From Verrucomicrobiota bacterium (lineage in GTDB: Bacteria; Verrucomicrobiota; Verrucomicrobiia; Opitutales; Opitutaceae), in assembly GCA_016222805.1 (NCBI GenBank), contig JACRQG010000027.1, positions 186,001-250,000 on the forward strand: DNA of 64,000 nucleotides, in the 5' to 3' direction. The notes under the pieces were generated by a model, which did not search any database, was not told the DNA's origin, and saw only the letters and a list, made by a program, of their open reading frames with translations. The translations under genes and the position numbers were made by a program. The number at the start of each line of letters is the position of its first letter. The stretch's first letter is position 1. This document shows, piece by piece, positions 53,147 to 60,606 of this stretch.

Positions 53147-54529
53147 TCACGGCGTGGAGGGGGGCGGCCACAGGCCCATCGTGCGCAGGCGCTTCTCGAG
53201 GCCGAAGCGGGTGAAGAGCTTTTCGGTGTCGGCCGCCGGGCGCCGCCAGGCGGACAGGCTGGTGTCGGCGGCGAGCGTCCGCACGAGGTCGATGATGATG
53301 GCGGCGGAATCTTCGATCAAGGCGGGCGGGACCTTGTCGATGGTGTCGGCCAGGTCGTGGTAGTAGCGAACGGAGTCGCGCGGGATCGGGCCGTTGAAGG
53401 TGAGCGTACGCACGCCGGCGAGCTGGTAGGGGGTGTGATCACTGGCGAGCCAGTTGAGGTTTTCGACTCCCTTGGGCAGGCGGCGCGGTTCGCCGCGGCC
53501 GCGGTGCCATCTTTCGAGAGCGGGCACGAGGGAATCGTCTCCGAGGGCGTTCACGCCGATCGGCACGCCCACCATGTCGAGGTTGAGCAGGGCGACCACC
53601 GGGGTGTCGCCCAGCGCGGCGGCGGCGGCGCGGGAACCCCACAGGCCCTGTTCCTCGCCGTTGAACCAGATGAGCTCGAGGGTGTGATGCGGGCGCGTCC
53701 CGCGCAGGGCGAGGGCCAGGGCGTGGAGTTGGGCGATGCCGATGCCGTTGTCCATCGCGCCCTGGCCGAGATCCCAGCTGTCGAAGTGTGCCCCGACGAT
53801 GAGGCGCGACGGCACGCGCCCGGGAATTCGGACCACGAGGTTGGCCGAGGTGGCGGGAACGCAGCGCGACGCGGTGGCCACGCGGACGCGCACGGGCGTG
53901 CCGCGGGCGAGGAGGCGGGCCAACCAGCGACCTTCCTCCTGGGCGAGGGAGTAGATCGGCAGTGGAAGCGGGCGCCCCTGGAAGCTGCCGGTGCGGGCCA
54001 GCAGCTGGCCGCCCCCTTCGCGGTTGATGAACAGGATAGCGCGCAGGCCGAGGCTCTCGGCCCGGGCGACAATTTCGCTCGTCTGCAGCGGCGTGGTGGA
54101 GGCGAGCAGGCCGACGCGACCGCGGAGATCGCCGCGGGGCTGGTCCTCCGGCCGGCCGTTGCCGAGATCGGCGACCTCGGCCTCGAAGGGTTCGTGCGCC
54201 TGGGAGTAACAAAGGGCGGCAATTCGCAGGCGCCGGGCGAAGGGCGCCAGCAGTTCCACCCGATCGTCGCCGCGTTCCCAGCCGGGAAGCTCGAAGGGGA
54301 CCTTCTCCGGCGCATAGCCGAGGGAGCGCAGTTCGGCGGCGAGCGCGTCGAGCGCGGCGGCATTGGCCGCGCTGCCGGTGAGGCGCGGGCCGAAGTCGTC
54401 GCAGAGACGTTCGAGGAACGCGTGGGAAGGAGAGGCGCCGGCAGCGCCCGAAGCGGCGGCAAGGGCGAACAGCAGGCTGCAAACTCCGGCCAAGGCGCGG
54501 AGGAGGAGGGGAGGAGGGCCCCGCCGCAG
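53147..54529 (-). CDS. M28-family zinc aminopeptidase, secreted
   Basis: About 460 residues. A hydrophobic signal segment (LLLRALAGVCSLLFALAAAS) is followed by FLERLCDDFGPRLTGSAANA and a PA-type insert (QTSEIVARAESLGLRAILFI). The metal site is complete: His/Asp in VGAHFDSWDLGQGAMDNGIG, Glu-Glu in WFNGEEQGLWGS, Asp in LNLDMVG and His in LASDHTPYQL. It removes N-terminal residues or cleaves small peptides in the periplasm. The start is uncertain. The frame stays open to 54745, but that stretch contains a palindromic repeat (54559-54633). No ATG fits, so CTG at 54529 or TTG at 54493 is likely. Confidence 0.82.
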   Translation of the reverse strand: MRRGPPPLLLRALAGVCSLLFALAAASGAAGASPSHAFLERLCDDFGPRLTGSAANAAALDALAAELRSLGYAPEKVPFELPGWERGDDRVELLAPFARRLRIAALCYSQAHEPFEAEVADLGNGRPEDQPRGDLRGRVGLLASTTPLQTSEIVARAESLGLRAILFINREGGGQLLARTGSFQGRPLPLPIYSLAQEEGRWLARLLARGTPVRVRVATASRCVPATSANLVVRIPGRVPSRLIVGAHFDSWDLGQGAMDNGIGIAQLHALALALRGTRPHHTLELIWFNGEEQGLWGSRAAAAALGDTPVVALLNLDMVGVPIGVNALGDDSLVPALERWHRGRGEPRRLPKGVENLNWLASDHTPYQLAGVRTLTFNGPIPRDSVRYYHDLADTIDKVPPALIEDSAAIIIDLVRTLAADTSLSAWRRPAADTEKLFTRFGLEKRLRTMGLWPPPSTP

Positions 54530-54558
54530 GGGCGTCGCGGCAGGAGCGTCGTTCCCGT

Positions 54559-54633
54559 GTAGGCGCGACGACTTCGTCGCGCTTGTGTGCGAAAGGGTCC
54601 TGCAAATCAGCAGGGCGGGGGCGCCGCGCCTAC
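54559..54633. repeat. Palindromic intergenic repeat, longest member
   Basis: GTAGGCGCG (54559-54567) and CGCGCCTAC (54625-54633) form perfect outer arms 57 bp apart, and an inner palindrome GCGCGACGA-CT-TCGTCGCGC (54563-54582) overlaps the left arm. It lies between the minus-strand gene ending at 54681 and the M28 peptidase, whose 5' end it may define. Architecture and edges match the copies at 21.6 kb. Confidence 0.65.
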
Positions 54634-54680
54634 GGGCGGAGACGAAGGACGGGAGCGCGGCAACGACCGTGGGGGAAGCA

Positions 54681-56666
54681 CTAGGGCTGGACGGCATCGA
54701 TGATCGTGAGGCTGTTGAAATCGAGCACGCGGCGCAGGCGGCCATGCGTGAGGGTCAGGGTGCGGCTGCCAACCTCGGCATTGAGGTAGGGGCCGGCGAA
54801 GAGTTTCCAGTCGCGGGCGTGGTCGACGATGCGACCGTCGACGCGCGGGGCGGCGCCGTAGGCGACTTCGATCTTCCGGCCGCGCAAACTGGTGAAGGCG
54901 ACGCGCGGGGTGGGCTCGAGCACGACCGCAAGCGGCAGCGCCAGGATGGCGGCCTTGAACGCCTCCCACGTGGCGAATTCCGACACGGAGGCCACCTGGA
55001 GGAGGGTGCCGTTGCGCGGATGTGGCGAGTAGAGGCGTTTGCCGCCCTTGTCGATCGGGCGCCATTCGTAGGGTGCGAGCGGACGGTAGGCCAGGTAGGC
55101 ACGGCCTCCCTGGGCGAAGATCCATCCCGAGGCGTCCTCCTCCAGGCGGGCAAGATCCTTGGAGAAGAATCCATTCACCTGGCGAAACGGGGCGTCGGCC
55201 GGAATGTCGCACAGGGAAACCAGCGTGTCGTCCTGTTGGAAGATCTGCTCGTAGGGGGAGCCGCCGAGGAGCTTGCTTTCGGAAATGTAGGTGGGCTTGC
55301 CCTGGAACGTGACCGACGCGGGCATGTAGTCGGGCATCTCGGTGAAGTACATCATCAGTTCCTGGGCCCCGTAGAACGGTTGTACGGAGAACATCGTGTT
55401 GTGCACTCCTCGCGGATCGGGCACCGCCCAGGTGACGTCCCACGAGTGTTGCTGGATGGGCTGGAGCAGGCCGCCCTGATCGGAACCGAGGGCGTAGTCC
55501 CGCGTCACGTACGTGGTCTTGTAGACGGGCGCGTTGCGCTCGTCGCTGTTCCGCCAGCGGTGGCGCGTGCGCTTGCGTTCGAAGTGGGTGTATTTCTCGG
55601 GCCGGTCGGTGGCGATGCGATAGATGACCTCGGGGAGTTCGTAGTGGTCGGCGACGACGGCGAAGAAGATGCCCCAGCCGCCGTACGCGGCGGGCGGCGG
55701 GCAGTTGCCGAACATCTGCCACGCGAAATAGCTCGAGAGGGCGTTCCACTTTTCGAGGACGGTGGTGTCGTCGGTGCGCGCATGGGCGCCGATGTAGGCG
55801 CCGTGCAGCGTCTCGGCGGCGAAATCGGCCAGGACATAGTCCAGCATCATGCGCCCTCGCTGGCGCATCGCGGGGTCGCGGGCCCACGTGGCGAGGTACA
55901 GCATTGGGATGGAGTACTCGCCGAGATAGTGGGTGCAGTCGTATTCACCCTGGCCGATGGTGGTGGTGAGCTCCATCCAGTGGAGCAGCCAGGCCTTCGA
56001 TTCGGCGGTGATTTCGGCCGAGCTCTTGCCGTTGAACCAGCGTTCGCCGGGTTCGTCCGGCCAGAGCTGGGCCATGAGGTAGAGGGTGGAGTAATACATC
56101 ACCCAGTGGTTCTCGGTGTCGCCGCGCAGCGGGAAATAAGTGCGCCAGGCTTCGCGCACCGCCGCCTTTGCCTCCGGGGAGAGCTGATCCCGTCCGAGGT
56201 AGGAGATGCATGTGACCGGGAACATCCAGAACATGTCTCCGGAGGGCGTCTTCAGGAGTTCGATCAGCCGGGCGGAGCAAGCGGCGGCATTCTCACGCAA
56301 CGCGAGCTTCGCTGCGATGTCCGCCAGCCCAAAGGTGGCGGGCTGATCCGGCTTGGGCAGGGCGGCGCGCCAGCGGATCGCCTCGTCGCGCCGGGCGAGG
56401 TAGGCGGCCCGTCGAACCGCCGGATCCTCCACCACGGCGGTGGACGGCGGCGGGGCGGTGAAGGAGGGCTGGGCGGAGGTCGGGGCGGGGCTGGCCAGCG
56501 CCAGCAGCAGCACCCAAGGAGCGCGACAGACGGGTAGGCGCCGGGAGGGCGGACTGCCGGGATCCGGGGCGTGGGTATTGCGGAGGTGCGGGGCGGGTTC
56601 GCTCCGTCCAAAGGAGGTGTTGGCGGCAAAGTCGGAGCGGCCGCAGGAGAAAGGGAGCGTCTTCAT
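54681..56666 (-). CDS. Exported protein of unknown function (661 aa), possible alpha-toroid glycan enzyme
   Basis: 661 residues, not recognised with confidence. A 45-residue basic, Pro-rich start precedes a hydrophobic segment (APWVLLLALASPAPTSAQ), so export is likely, or the true start is later. The middle is helix-rich with many Trp and Tyr (DMFWMFPVTCISYL, ENHWVMYYSTLYLMAQLWPD, CTHYLGEYSIPMLYLATWAR), as in alpha/alpha-toroid lyases and hydrolases. A beta-rich C-terminus follows. GQGEYDCTHYLGEY could hold active-site residues. The ATG overlaps the stop of the BNR-propeller gene (56663-56666), so they are co-translated. A polysaccharide lyase or hydrolase role is a hypothesis only. Confidence 0.72.
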   Translation of the reverse strand: MKTLPFSCGRSDFAANTSFGRSEPAPHLRNTHAPDPGSPPSRRLPVCRAPWVLLLALASPAPTSAQPSFTAPPPSTAVVEDPAVRRAAYLARRDEAIRWRAALPKPDQPATFGLADIAAKLALRENAAACSARLIELLKTPSGDMFWMFPVTCISYLGRDQLSPEAKAAVREAWRTYFPLRGDTENHWVMYYSTLYLMAQLWPDEPGERWFNGKSSAEITAESKAWLLHWMELTTTIGQGEYDCTHYLGEYSIPMLYLATWARDPAMRQRGRMMLDYVLADFAAETLHGAYIGAHARTDDTTVLEKWNALSSYFAWQMFGNCPPPAAYGGWGIFFAVVADHYELPEVIYRIATDRPEKYTHFERKRTRHRWRNSDERNAPVYKTTYVTRDYALGSDQGGLLQPIQQHSWDVTWAVPDPRGVHNTMFSVQPFYGAQELMMYFTEMPDYMPASVTFQGKPTYISESKLLGGSPYEQIFQQDDTLVSLCDIPADAPFRQVNGFFSKDLARLEEDASGWIFAQGGRAYLAYRPLAPYEWRPIDKGGKRLYSPHPRNGTLLQVASVSEFATWEAFKAAILALPLAVVLEPTPRVAFTSLRGRKIEVAYGAAPRVDGRIVDHARDWKLFAGPYLNAEVGSRTLTLTHGRLRRVLDFNSLTIIDAVQP

Positions 56667-57700
56667 GGGCGCGGCAGGAACGCGATCGCGTAGAGAGTGG
56701 CCTTGGCGAAACCGACCGGGCGCCAGGTGCGACCGAAGTCGTCGGAGACAAACAGATCCTCGAGGTAGGGCGCCGCGTAGAGGCGGTTCGGGAAATCCGG
56801 GTCGGCGGCCACGCTCCAGACTTCGCGACGCGGCAGGCCGGCGGTCCGGTCGACAAAGGTACGACCGCCATCCTCCGAGACCTGGACGCCCGCGCCCCAA
56901 CCGCACAGCGCAAGGCGGCGGGCGTCGGTGGGATCGAAGACGGCATTGTGCAGGGTGTGGTCGGTGCCGACGCCGGGAAGGCGTCGCCAGGTGGCGCCGC
57001 GGTCCTCGCTCCAAAGCACGCCGTCTGCCGAGGTGGCGGCGAGGAAGTGGCGCGGATCGTGCGGCGACTGCCGCAGATCGTACGTGACCTTGGCGGTGGG
57101 TTGCACCAGCCGCCACGTGCGCGCGCCGTCTTCGGTGAGGTAAAGGCCGAGTTCGGTGCCGGCCAGCACGCGGCCGGCCTGGGTTCGATCGACGGCAAGG
57201 GCGTTGGTGTAGGCGCGGCGGATGCCGGCATGCATCCGTTGCCAGGTTTGGCCGCGGTCGCGCGAAACCGCGATGCCGTCGGGCAGGCCGGCGTAGACAT
57301 GGTCCGGCGCCTGCGGGTCAAAGGCGAAGGCCTTCGGTTCCGTCATGTCCCAACTCGTGAGGATGCGCCACGACCGGCCGCCGTCGCGCGTGCGCAGCAT
57401 GCCGTCGAGCGCGGCGACGAAGAGCGTCCCCGGCTCGCGGGGATCGGTGGCCACCTGGAAGAGGCGGATGTGATGCGGTCCGAGGTGCGTGAAGGTGGTG
57501 CGGTCGCTGGAGCGGTACAGGCCGCTGCGGGCGGGCCCCCCGCGCCCCATCACGGCGGCGCTCTGGGCGCTGAGGTTGGTGCAGAGGTAGAGATCGTGCG
57601 CGGGGGTGGCGGCGCGCGCCGGCCGGCCAAGGCCGGGGTCGACGCCCCCGGCGACGATTGGAGCCAGGGATGCAAAAAACAGTCGTCGGATGATGCTCAT
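56663..57700 (-). CDS. Secreted BNR/Asp-box beta-propeller protein
   Basis: 345 residues with an N-terminal signal segment (MSIIRRLFFASLAPIVAGGV). At least five Asp-box (SxDxGxTW) units are visible: TRDGGRSWRIL, SRDRGQTWQRM, TEDGARTWRLV, SEDRGATWRRL, SEDGGRTFVDR and SDDFGRTWRPV. These make a sortilin/BNR-like propeller, a fold used for carbohydrate or protein binding and in some sialidases; no sialidase Arg triad was identified. It is coupled by ATGA to the 661-residue exported protein. It is divergent from the ridA-like gene with only 17 bp between start codons. Confidence 0.82.
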   Translation of the reverse strand: MSIIRRLFFASLAPIVAGGVDPGLGRPARAATPAHDLYLCTNLSAQSAAVMGRGGPARSGLYRSSDRTTFTHLGPHHIRLFQVATDPREPGTLFVAALDGMLRTRDGGRSWRILTSWDMTEPKAFAFDPQAPDHVYAGLPDGIAVSRDRGQTWQRMHAGIRRAYTNALAVDRTQAGRVLAGTELGLYLTEDGARTWRLVQPTAKVTYDLRQSPHDPRHFLAATSADGVLWSEDRGATWRRLPGVGTDHTLHNAVFDPTDARRLALCGWGAGVQVSEDGGRTFVDRTAGLPRREVWSVAADPDFPNRLYAAPYLEDLFVSDDFGRTWRPVGFAKATLYAIAFLPRP

Positions 57701-57717
57701 GAATTCAACCTGCGGGC

Positions 57718-58254
57718 ATGATCTCACCCCGCCTGCTCCCCGCCCTGGGTCTCGTCCTCCTCTTTGCGCCGCTGGCCTCGGCTGCAGAATCCGCCGCGAC
57801 GCCCGAAGCCAGGCTTGCCGCCCTCGGCCTGGCCTTGCCCGCGGTCAACGTCCCGATTGCGAACTACGTGCCCGCCGTGCGCACCGGAAACCTGATCTTC
57901 CTCGCTGGGCACATCCCGCGGGACGCGGCGGGCAAGGTTGTGGCCGGGAAGGTCGGACGTGATGCGACCGAACAGCAGGCCAATGCCGCGGCCCGGCAGA
58001 CGGCGCTGGCGCTGCTCGCCACGCTGAAGAAGGAGATCGGGGATCTTGCGCGGGTGAAGCGCATCGTGCGCGTCGGAGGCTTCGTCAACGCGGTCGACGA
58101 CTTCAAGGCGCAGCCCCAGGTGATCAACGGCTGCTCGGATTTGCTGGTGCAGATCTTCGGCGAACGGGGCAAACACGCGCGCGCCGCCCTGGGGGTAGCC
58201 TCCCTGCCCCTCGGCGCCGTGGTCGAGATTGAGATGATCGTGGAAGTGGACTGA
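57718..58254 (+). CDS. RidA-family protein with signal peptide
   Basis: 178 residues. A signal peptide (MISPRLLPALGLVLLFAPLA, cleavage near ASA-AES) precedes a RidA/YjgF-like domain: NYVPAVRTGNLIFLAGHIPR, QTALALLATLKKEIGDLARV, KRIVRVGGFVNAVDDF and ALGVASLPLGAVVEIEMIVE. Cytoplasmic RidA deaminates reactive enamine/imine intermediates of PLP enzymes. The conserved Arg of active RidA (near the end, in GVASLP...) seems replaced, as in YjgF-like paralogues (Rid2/3 types). Export of such a protein is uncommon. The start at 57718 gives the signal peptide. Confidence 0.85.
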   Translation: MISPRLLPALGLVLLFAPLASAAESAATPEARLAALGLALPAVNVPIANYVPAVRTGNLIFLAGHIPRDAAGKVVAGKVGRDATEQQANAAARQTALALLATLKKEIGDLARVKRIVRVGGFVNAVDDFKAQPQVINGCSDLLVQIFGERGKHARAALGVASLPLGAVVEIEMIVEVD

Positions 58255-58258
58255 GCGG

Positions 58259-58393
58259 GAAGACGGGGATGACTCGGAAGACGGGGGAAACGGGGAAGAC
58301 CGGTAAAACGTGGAAGACGGGGGAAACGGGGAAAACGGTCGAGACCGGAAGGATGGTGGAGAGCAAGAAGACGGGAGGGACAGAGGAAGGGCG
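58259..58393. repeat. 9-bp minisatellite downstream of the ridA-like gene
   Basis: About 15 tandem 9-bp units run in register from 58259 to 58393. The most frequent unit is GAAGACGGG (58259, 58277, 58313, 58367), with variants GGAAACGGG (twice), GAAGACCGG and GAAAACGGT. Later units are more diverged. The array starts 5 bp after the ridA stop and lies in the 211-bp convergent gap to the PLP enzyme gene. It also encodes a Pro-Val-Phe repeat on the reverse strand in one frame, but no supported gene. Confidence 0.7.
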
Positions 58394-58465
58394 GCGGGGT
58401 CCCGCAGGTTGGCCCTGTCCGCCCGGTTGTACGTGATGGTCACGACCTGCATGCCCGTGGCCGGC

Positions 58466-59755
58466 CTAACCGCGCGTGAATTCCGCCACGGCAGCGACCA
58501 GTTGATCGCATTCGGCGGGGGAGTTGAAGACGTGGGTGGAGACGCGGAGGGCGTTGAGCTTCTCCTCGGTGACTGGCCGGCAGCGGAAGCGGCGCTCCTT
58601 GAACAGGCGTTCGAACAGCCGGTCGTGGGCGACCCTTGTGGAGCGGAAGGTGACCATCGCGGCGTTTAGTTCCGGGGCGGCTGGGGTGAGGATCTCGATG
58701 CCCGGAAGGTCGGCGAGGCCGGCGCGGACGCGCGCCGCCAGACTGCGGCCGCGGGCGGCGATGCGCGCGGGACCAATCTGCTCCTGAAAGCGCACCGCTT
58801 CGGCGAGGCCGAGCACAGCGGCGGCGTTGCGGGTGCCGTATTCGTAGCGCAAGGCCCCGGGCGCGAGGCGGAACTCGCCGCTGGCCTCGTCGATTTCCGC
58901 CGCGTGGGCGCCGACGAGCGGCGGGGCAAGCTGCTCCACGCGTTCCCGGCGCACGAACAACACGCCGGTTTCCAGGGGGCCGCCCAGCCACTTGTGCCCG
59001 CTGGTCGCGTATGAATCGCAGTTCAGGTCCGGCAGCGTGCAGGGGATCATCCCGGCGGACTGGGCACCGTCGATGTGGAACCAGAGGCCCCGTTCGCGGC
59101 ACCACCGGCCGATGGCGGCCACCGGGAGCACGATGCCGGTCGGGGCGGTGATGTGGGAGACCTGCACGACGCGGGTCCGCCCAGTGCAAAGCGCGGCGAT
59201 GCGGGCCAGGTTGTCGGCGGCGTCGGCGGGGTTGGGCACAAAGGTTTTCACTTTGACCCCGCGTTGGCGTCCCTGCTGGAACCACGGGAAGGAGCCCCCG
59301 GGATGCGCGTGCGATTCGAAGATCACCTCGTCGCCCGCCGCGAGGGGCAGGCCGGCGGCGACGATGGCGTTGCCCTCGGTGGCGTTGCGCACGATCGCGA
59401 CCTCCGTTTCATCCGCCCCGAGGAACCGGGCAACGGTGCGGCGGGCCGCGGCCAGGCGCTCGTGGCCGTGCTCGGATTTCGCCTGCAACTGGCGGGTGAC
59501 TTCGGCGACGACAGCGAGCACCGGGGCGGGCGCGGGACCGAGACCGCCGGTGTTGAAGTAGTGCAGGTCAGGCTCCAGCGGATACAGGGCTCGGACGGCG
59601 GACCAGTAGGATTCGGGCGCGCTGGCGTCGAAGGGGGGCAGCGTCGCGGAGGTCGGCGAGGAGGGGGAGGGGCCGGCGGATCCGGCGCGCAGGCCACCGG
59701 CGGCGCCGAGGCCGAGCAGCGCGTGCCGCAGAAAGTCTCGCCGGTCGGGGTTCAT
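58466..59755 (-). CDS. Tat-exported class V aminotransferase-like PLP enzyme
   Basis: 429 residues. The N-terminus MNPDRRDFLRHALLGLGAAG is a twin-arginine signal (R5-R6, then DFL), so the protein is probably folded with its cofactor before export. The class V fold shows as LHYFNTGGLGPAPAPVL, RNATEGNAIVAAGLPLAAGD, D229 in HIDGAQSAGM, and the PLP lysine K255 in TSGHKWLGGP. RNAAAVLGLAEAVRFQ is the usual partner-subunit region. It resembles isopenicillin-N-epimerase/cysteine-desulfurase-like exported enzymes. Its ATG overlaps the stop of the PmoA-like gene. Confidence 0.85.
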   Translation of the reverse strand: MNPDRRDFLRHALLGLGAAGGLRAGSAGPSPSSPTSATLPPFDASAPESYWSAVRALYPLEPDLHYFNTGGLGPAPAPVLAVVAEVTRQLQAKSEHGHERLAAARRTVARFLGADETEVAIVRNATEGNAIVAAGLPLAAGDEVIFESHAHPGGSFPWFQQGRQRGVKVKTFVPNPADAADNLARIAALCTGRTRVVQVSHITAPTGIVLPVAAIGRWCRERGLWFHIDGAQSAGMIPCTLPDLNCDSYATSGHKWLGGPLETGVLFVRRERVEQLAPPLVGAHAAEIDEASGEFRLAPGALRYEYGTRNAAAVLGLAEAVRFQEQIGPARIAARGRSLAARVRAGLADLPGIEILTPAAPELNAAMVTFRSTRVAHDRLFERLFKERRFRCRPVTEEKLNALRVSTHVFNSPAECDQLVAAVAEFTRG

Positions 59756-60606
59756 GCTTGGGTGAACGTCAGCAGGTGATCGAGCCGGAGCACAGCCCCG
59801 GCCGCGAGAGGCTGGGGTTGCTCGCGGTGGAAGGCAAACGCGGCGAGCGGGTTCTTCGCCCGGACAAACCACGGGATTGGTCCGGCAGGGCATTCGAAGC
59901 GCAGGCGCGTCCGCCGCAGGGAACCGTCGTGCTGGCAGGACCACTCCATCCAGCGGGCCGGGGTGCCGTGCACGGCGGCCTCGCCGGCGAGCCCGCCTTC
60001 GGCGGTGAGGCCGATGGCGCCGTCGCCATGGTCGTCGAGCAGGTCACGGGCCCCGCGAAACTGCAGGCCGGTGTAATGTGAGCCGGCCAGGCCGCCGCCG
60101 GCGTGGTAGTTGTCGAGGACGAGCGGCCGGTCGGTGGCGTTCGCGAGCTCGCTGGTCCACTGCAGCGACCAGCCGCCCGGGGTGAGGGTCGTGAGCAGCA
60201 CCCGTCGCTCGCGGAGCAGGACGCGGCCGGTCGCGGCTTCGCACCACTCCAGGGTTTCCTCGACCCGGCCGGGCGCAAGGCTTCCCCACTCGCGATGGCG
60301 CTGGGTGCCCTGATCCTCGCGCCACCGGTAGCCCTCGCCGGCGCGGAACGAGGGTCCGCCCCAAAAGTTGGTTCCGTCGACGCGGGTGAGCGTGAGGCTG
60401 AGGCCGTGGTGCCAGGGGTGATCGTTCGGGCGGAAGTTGGTCAGCAGATCCCCGGCGAGAGAGTAGAGCGGATGAACGTAGGGTCGCGGGGACTCACCGG
60501 CCGGCGTGTCCGGTGTGTACACGTAGCGCCAGAGCAGGCGGTCGTCGGAAGTGAGGATTTCGAACTGCCGGCCGGTTTCGTGCCGCAGGCGCAGGCGCTC
60601 GTTCAT
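59752..60606 (-). CDS. PmoA/DUF6807-like protein
   Basis: 284 residues. The pattern PRPYVHPLYSLAGDLLTNFR followed by NDHPWHHGLSLTLTRVDGTN is the signature of the DUF6807/PmoA family, found in glycan-utilisation loci of Verrucomicrobiota and Bacteroidota. The name comes from sequence labels and implies no methane oxidation here. No signal peptide is seen, so it is probably cytoplasmic. Both ends overlap neighbours by 4 bp (ATGA at 60603-60606 and 59752-59755), so it is tightly coupled to the GH78 enzyme and the PLP enzyme. Confidence 0.82.
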   Translation of the reverse strand: MNERLRLRHETGRQFEILTSDDRLLWRYVYTPDTPAGESPRPYVHPLYSLAGDLLTNFRPNDHPWHHGLSLTLTRVDGTNFWGGPSFRAGEGYRWREDQGTQRHREWGSLAPGRVEETLEWCEAATGRVLLRERRVLLTTLTPGGWSLQWTSELANATDRPLVLDNYHAGGGLAGSHYTGLQFRGARDLLDDHGDGAIGLTAEGGLAGEAAVHGTPARWMEWSCQHDGSLRRTRLRFECPAGPIPWFVRAKNPLAAFAFHREQPQPLAAGAVLRLDHLLTFTQA

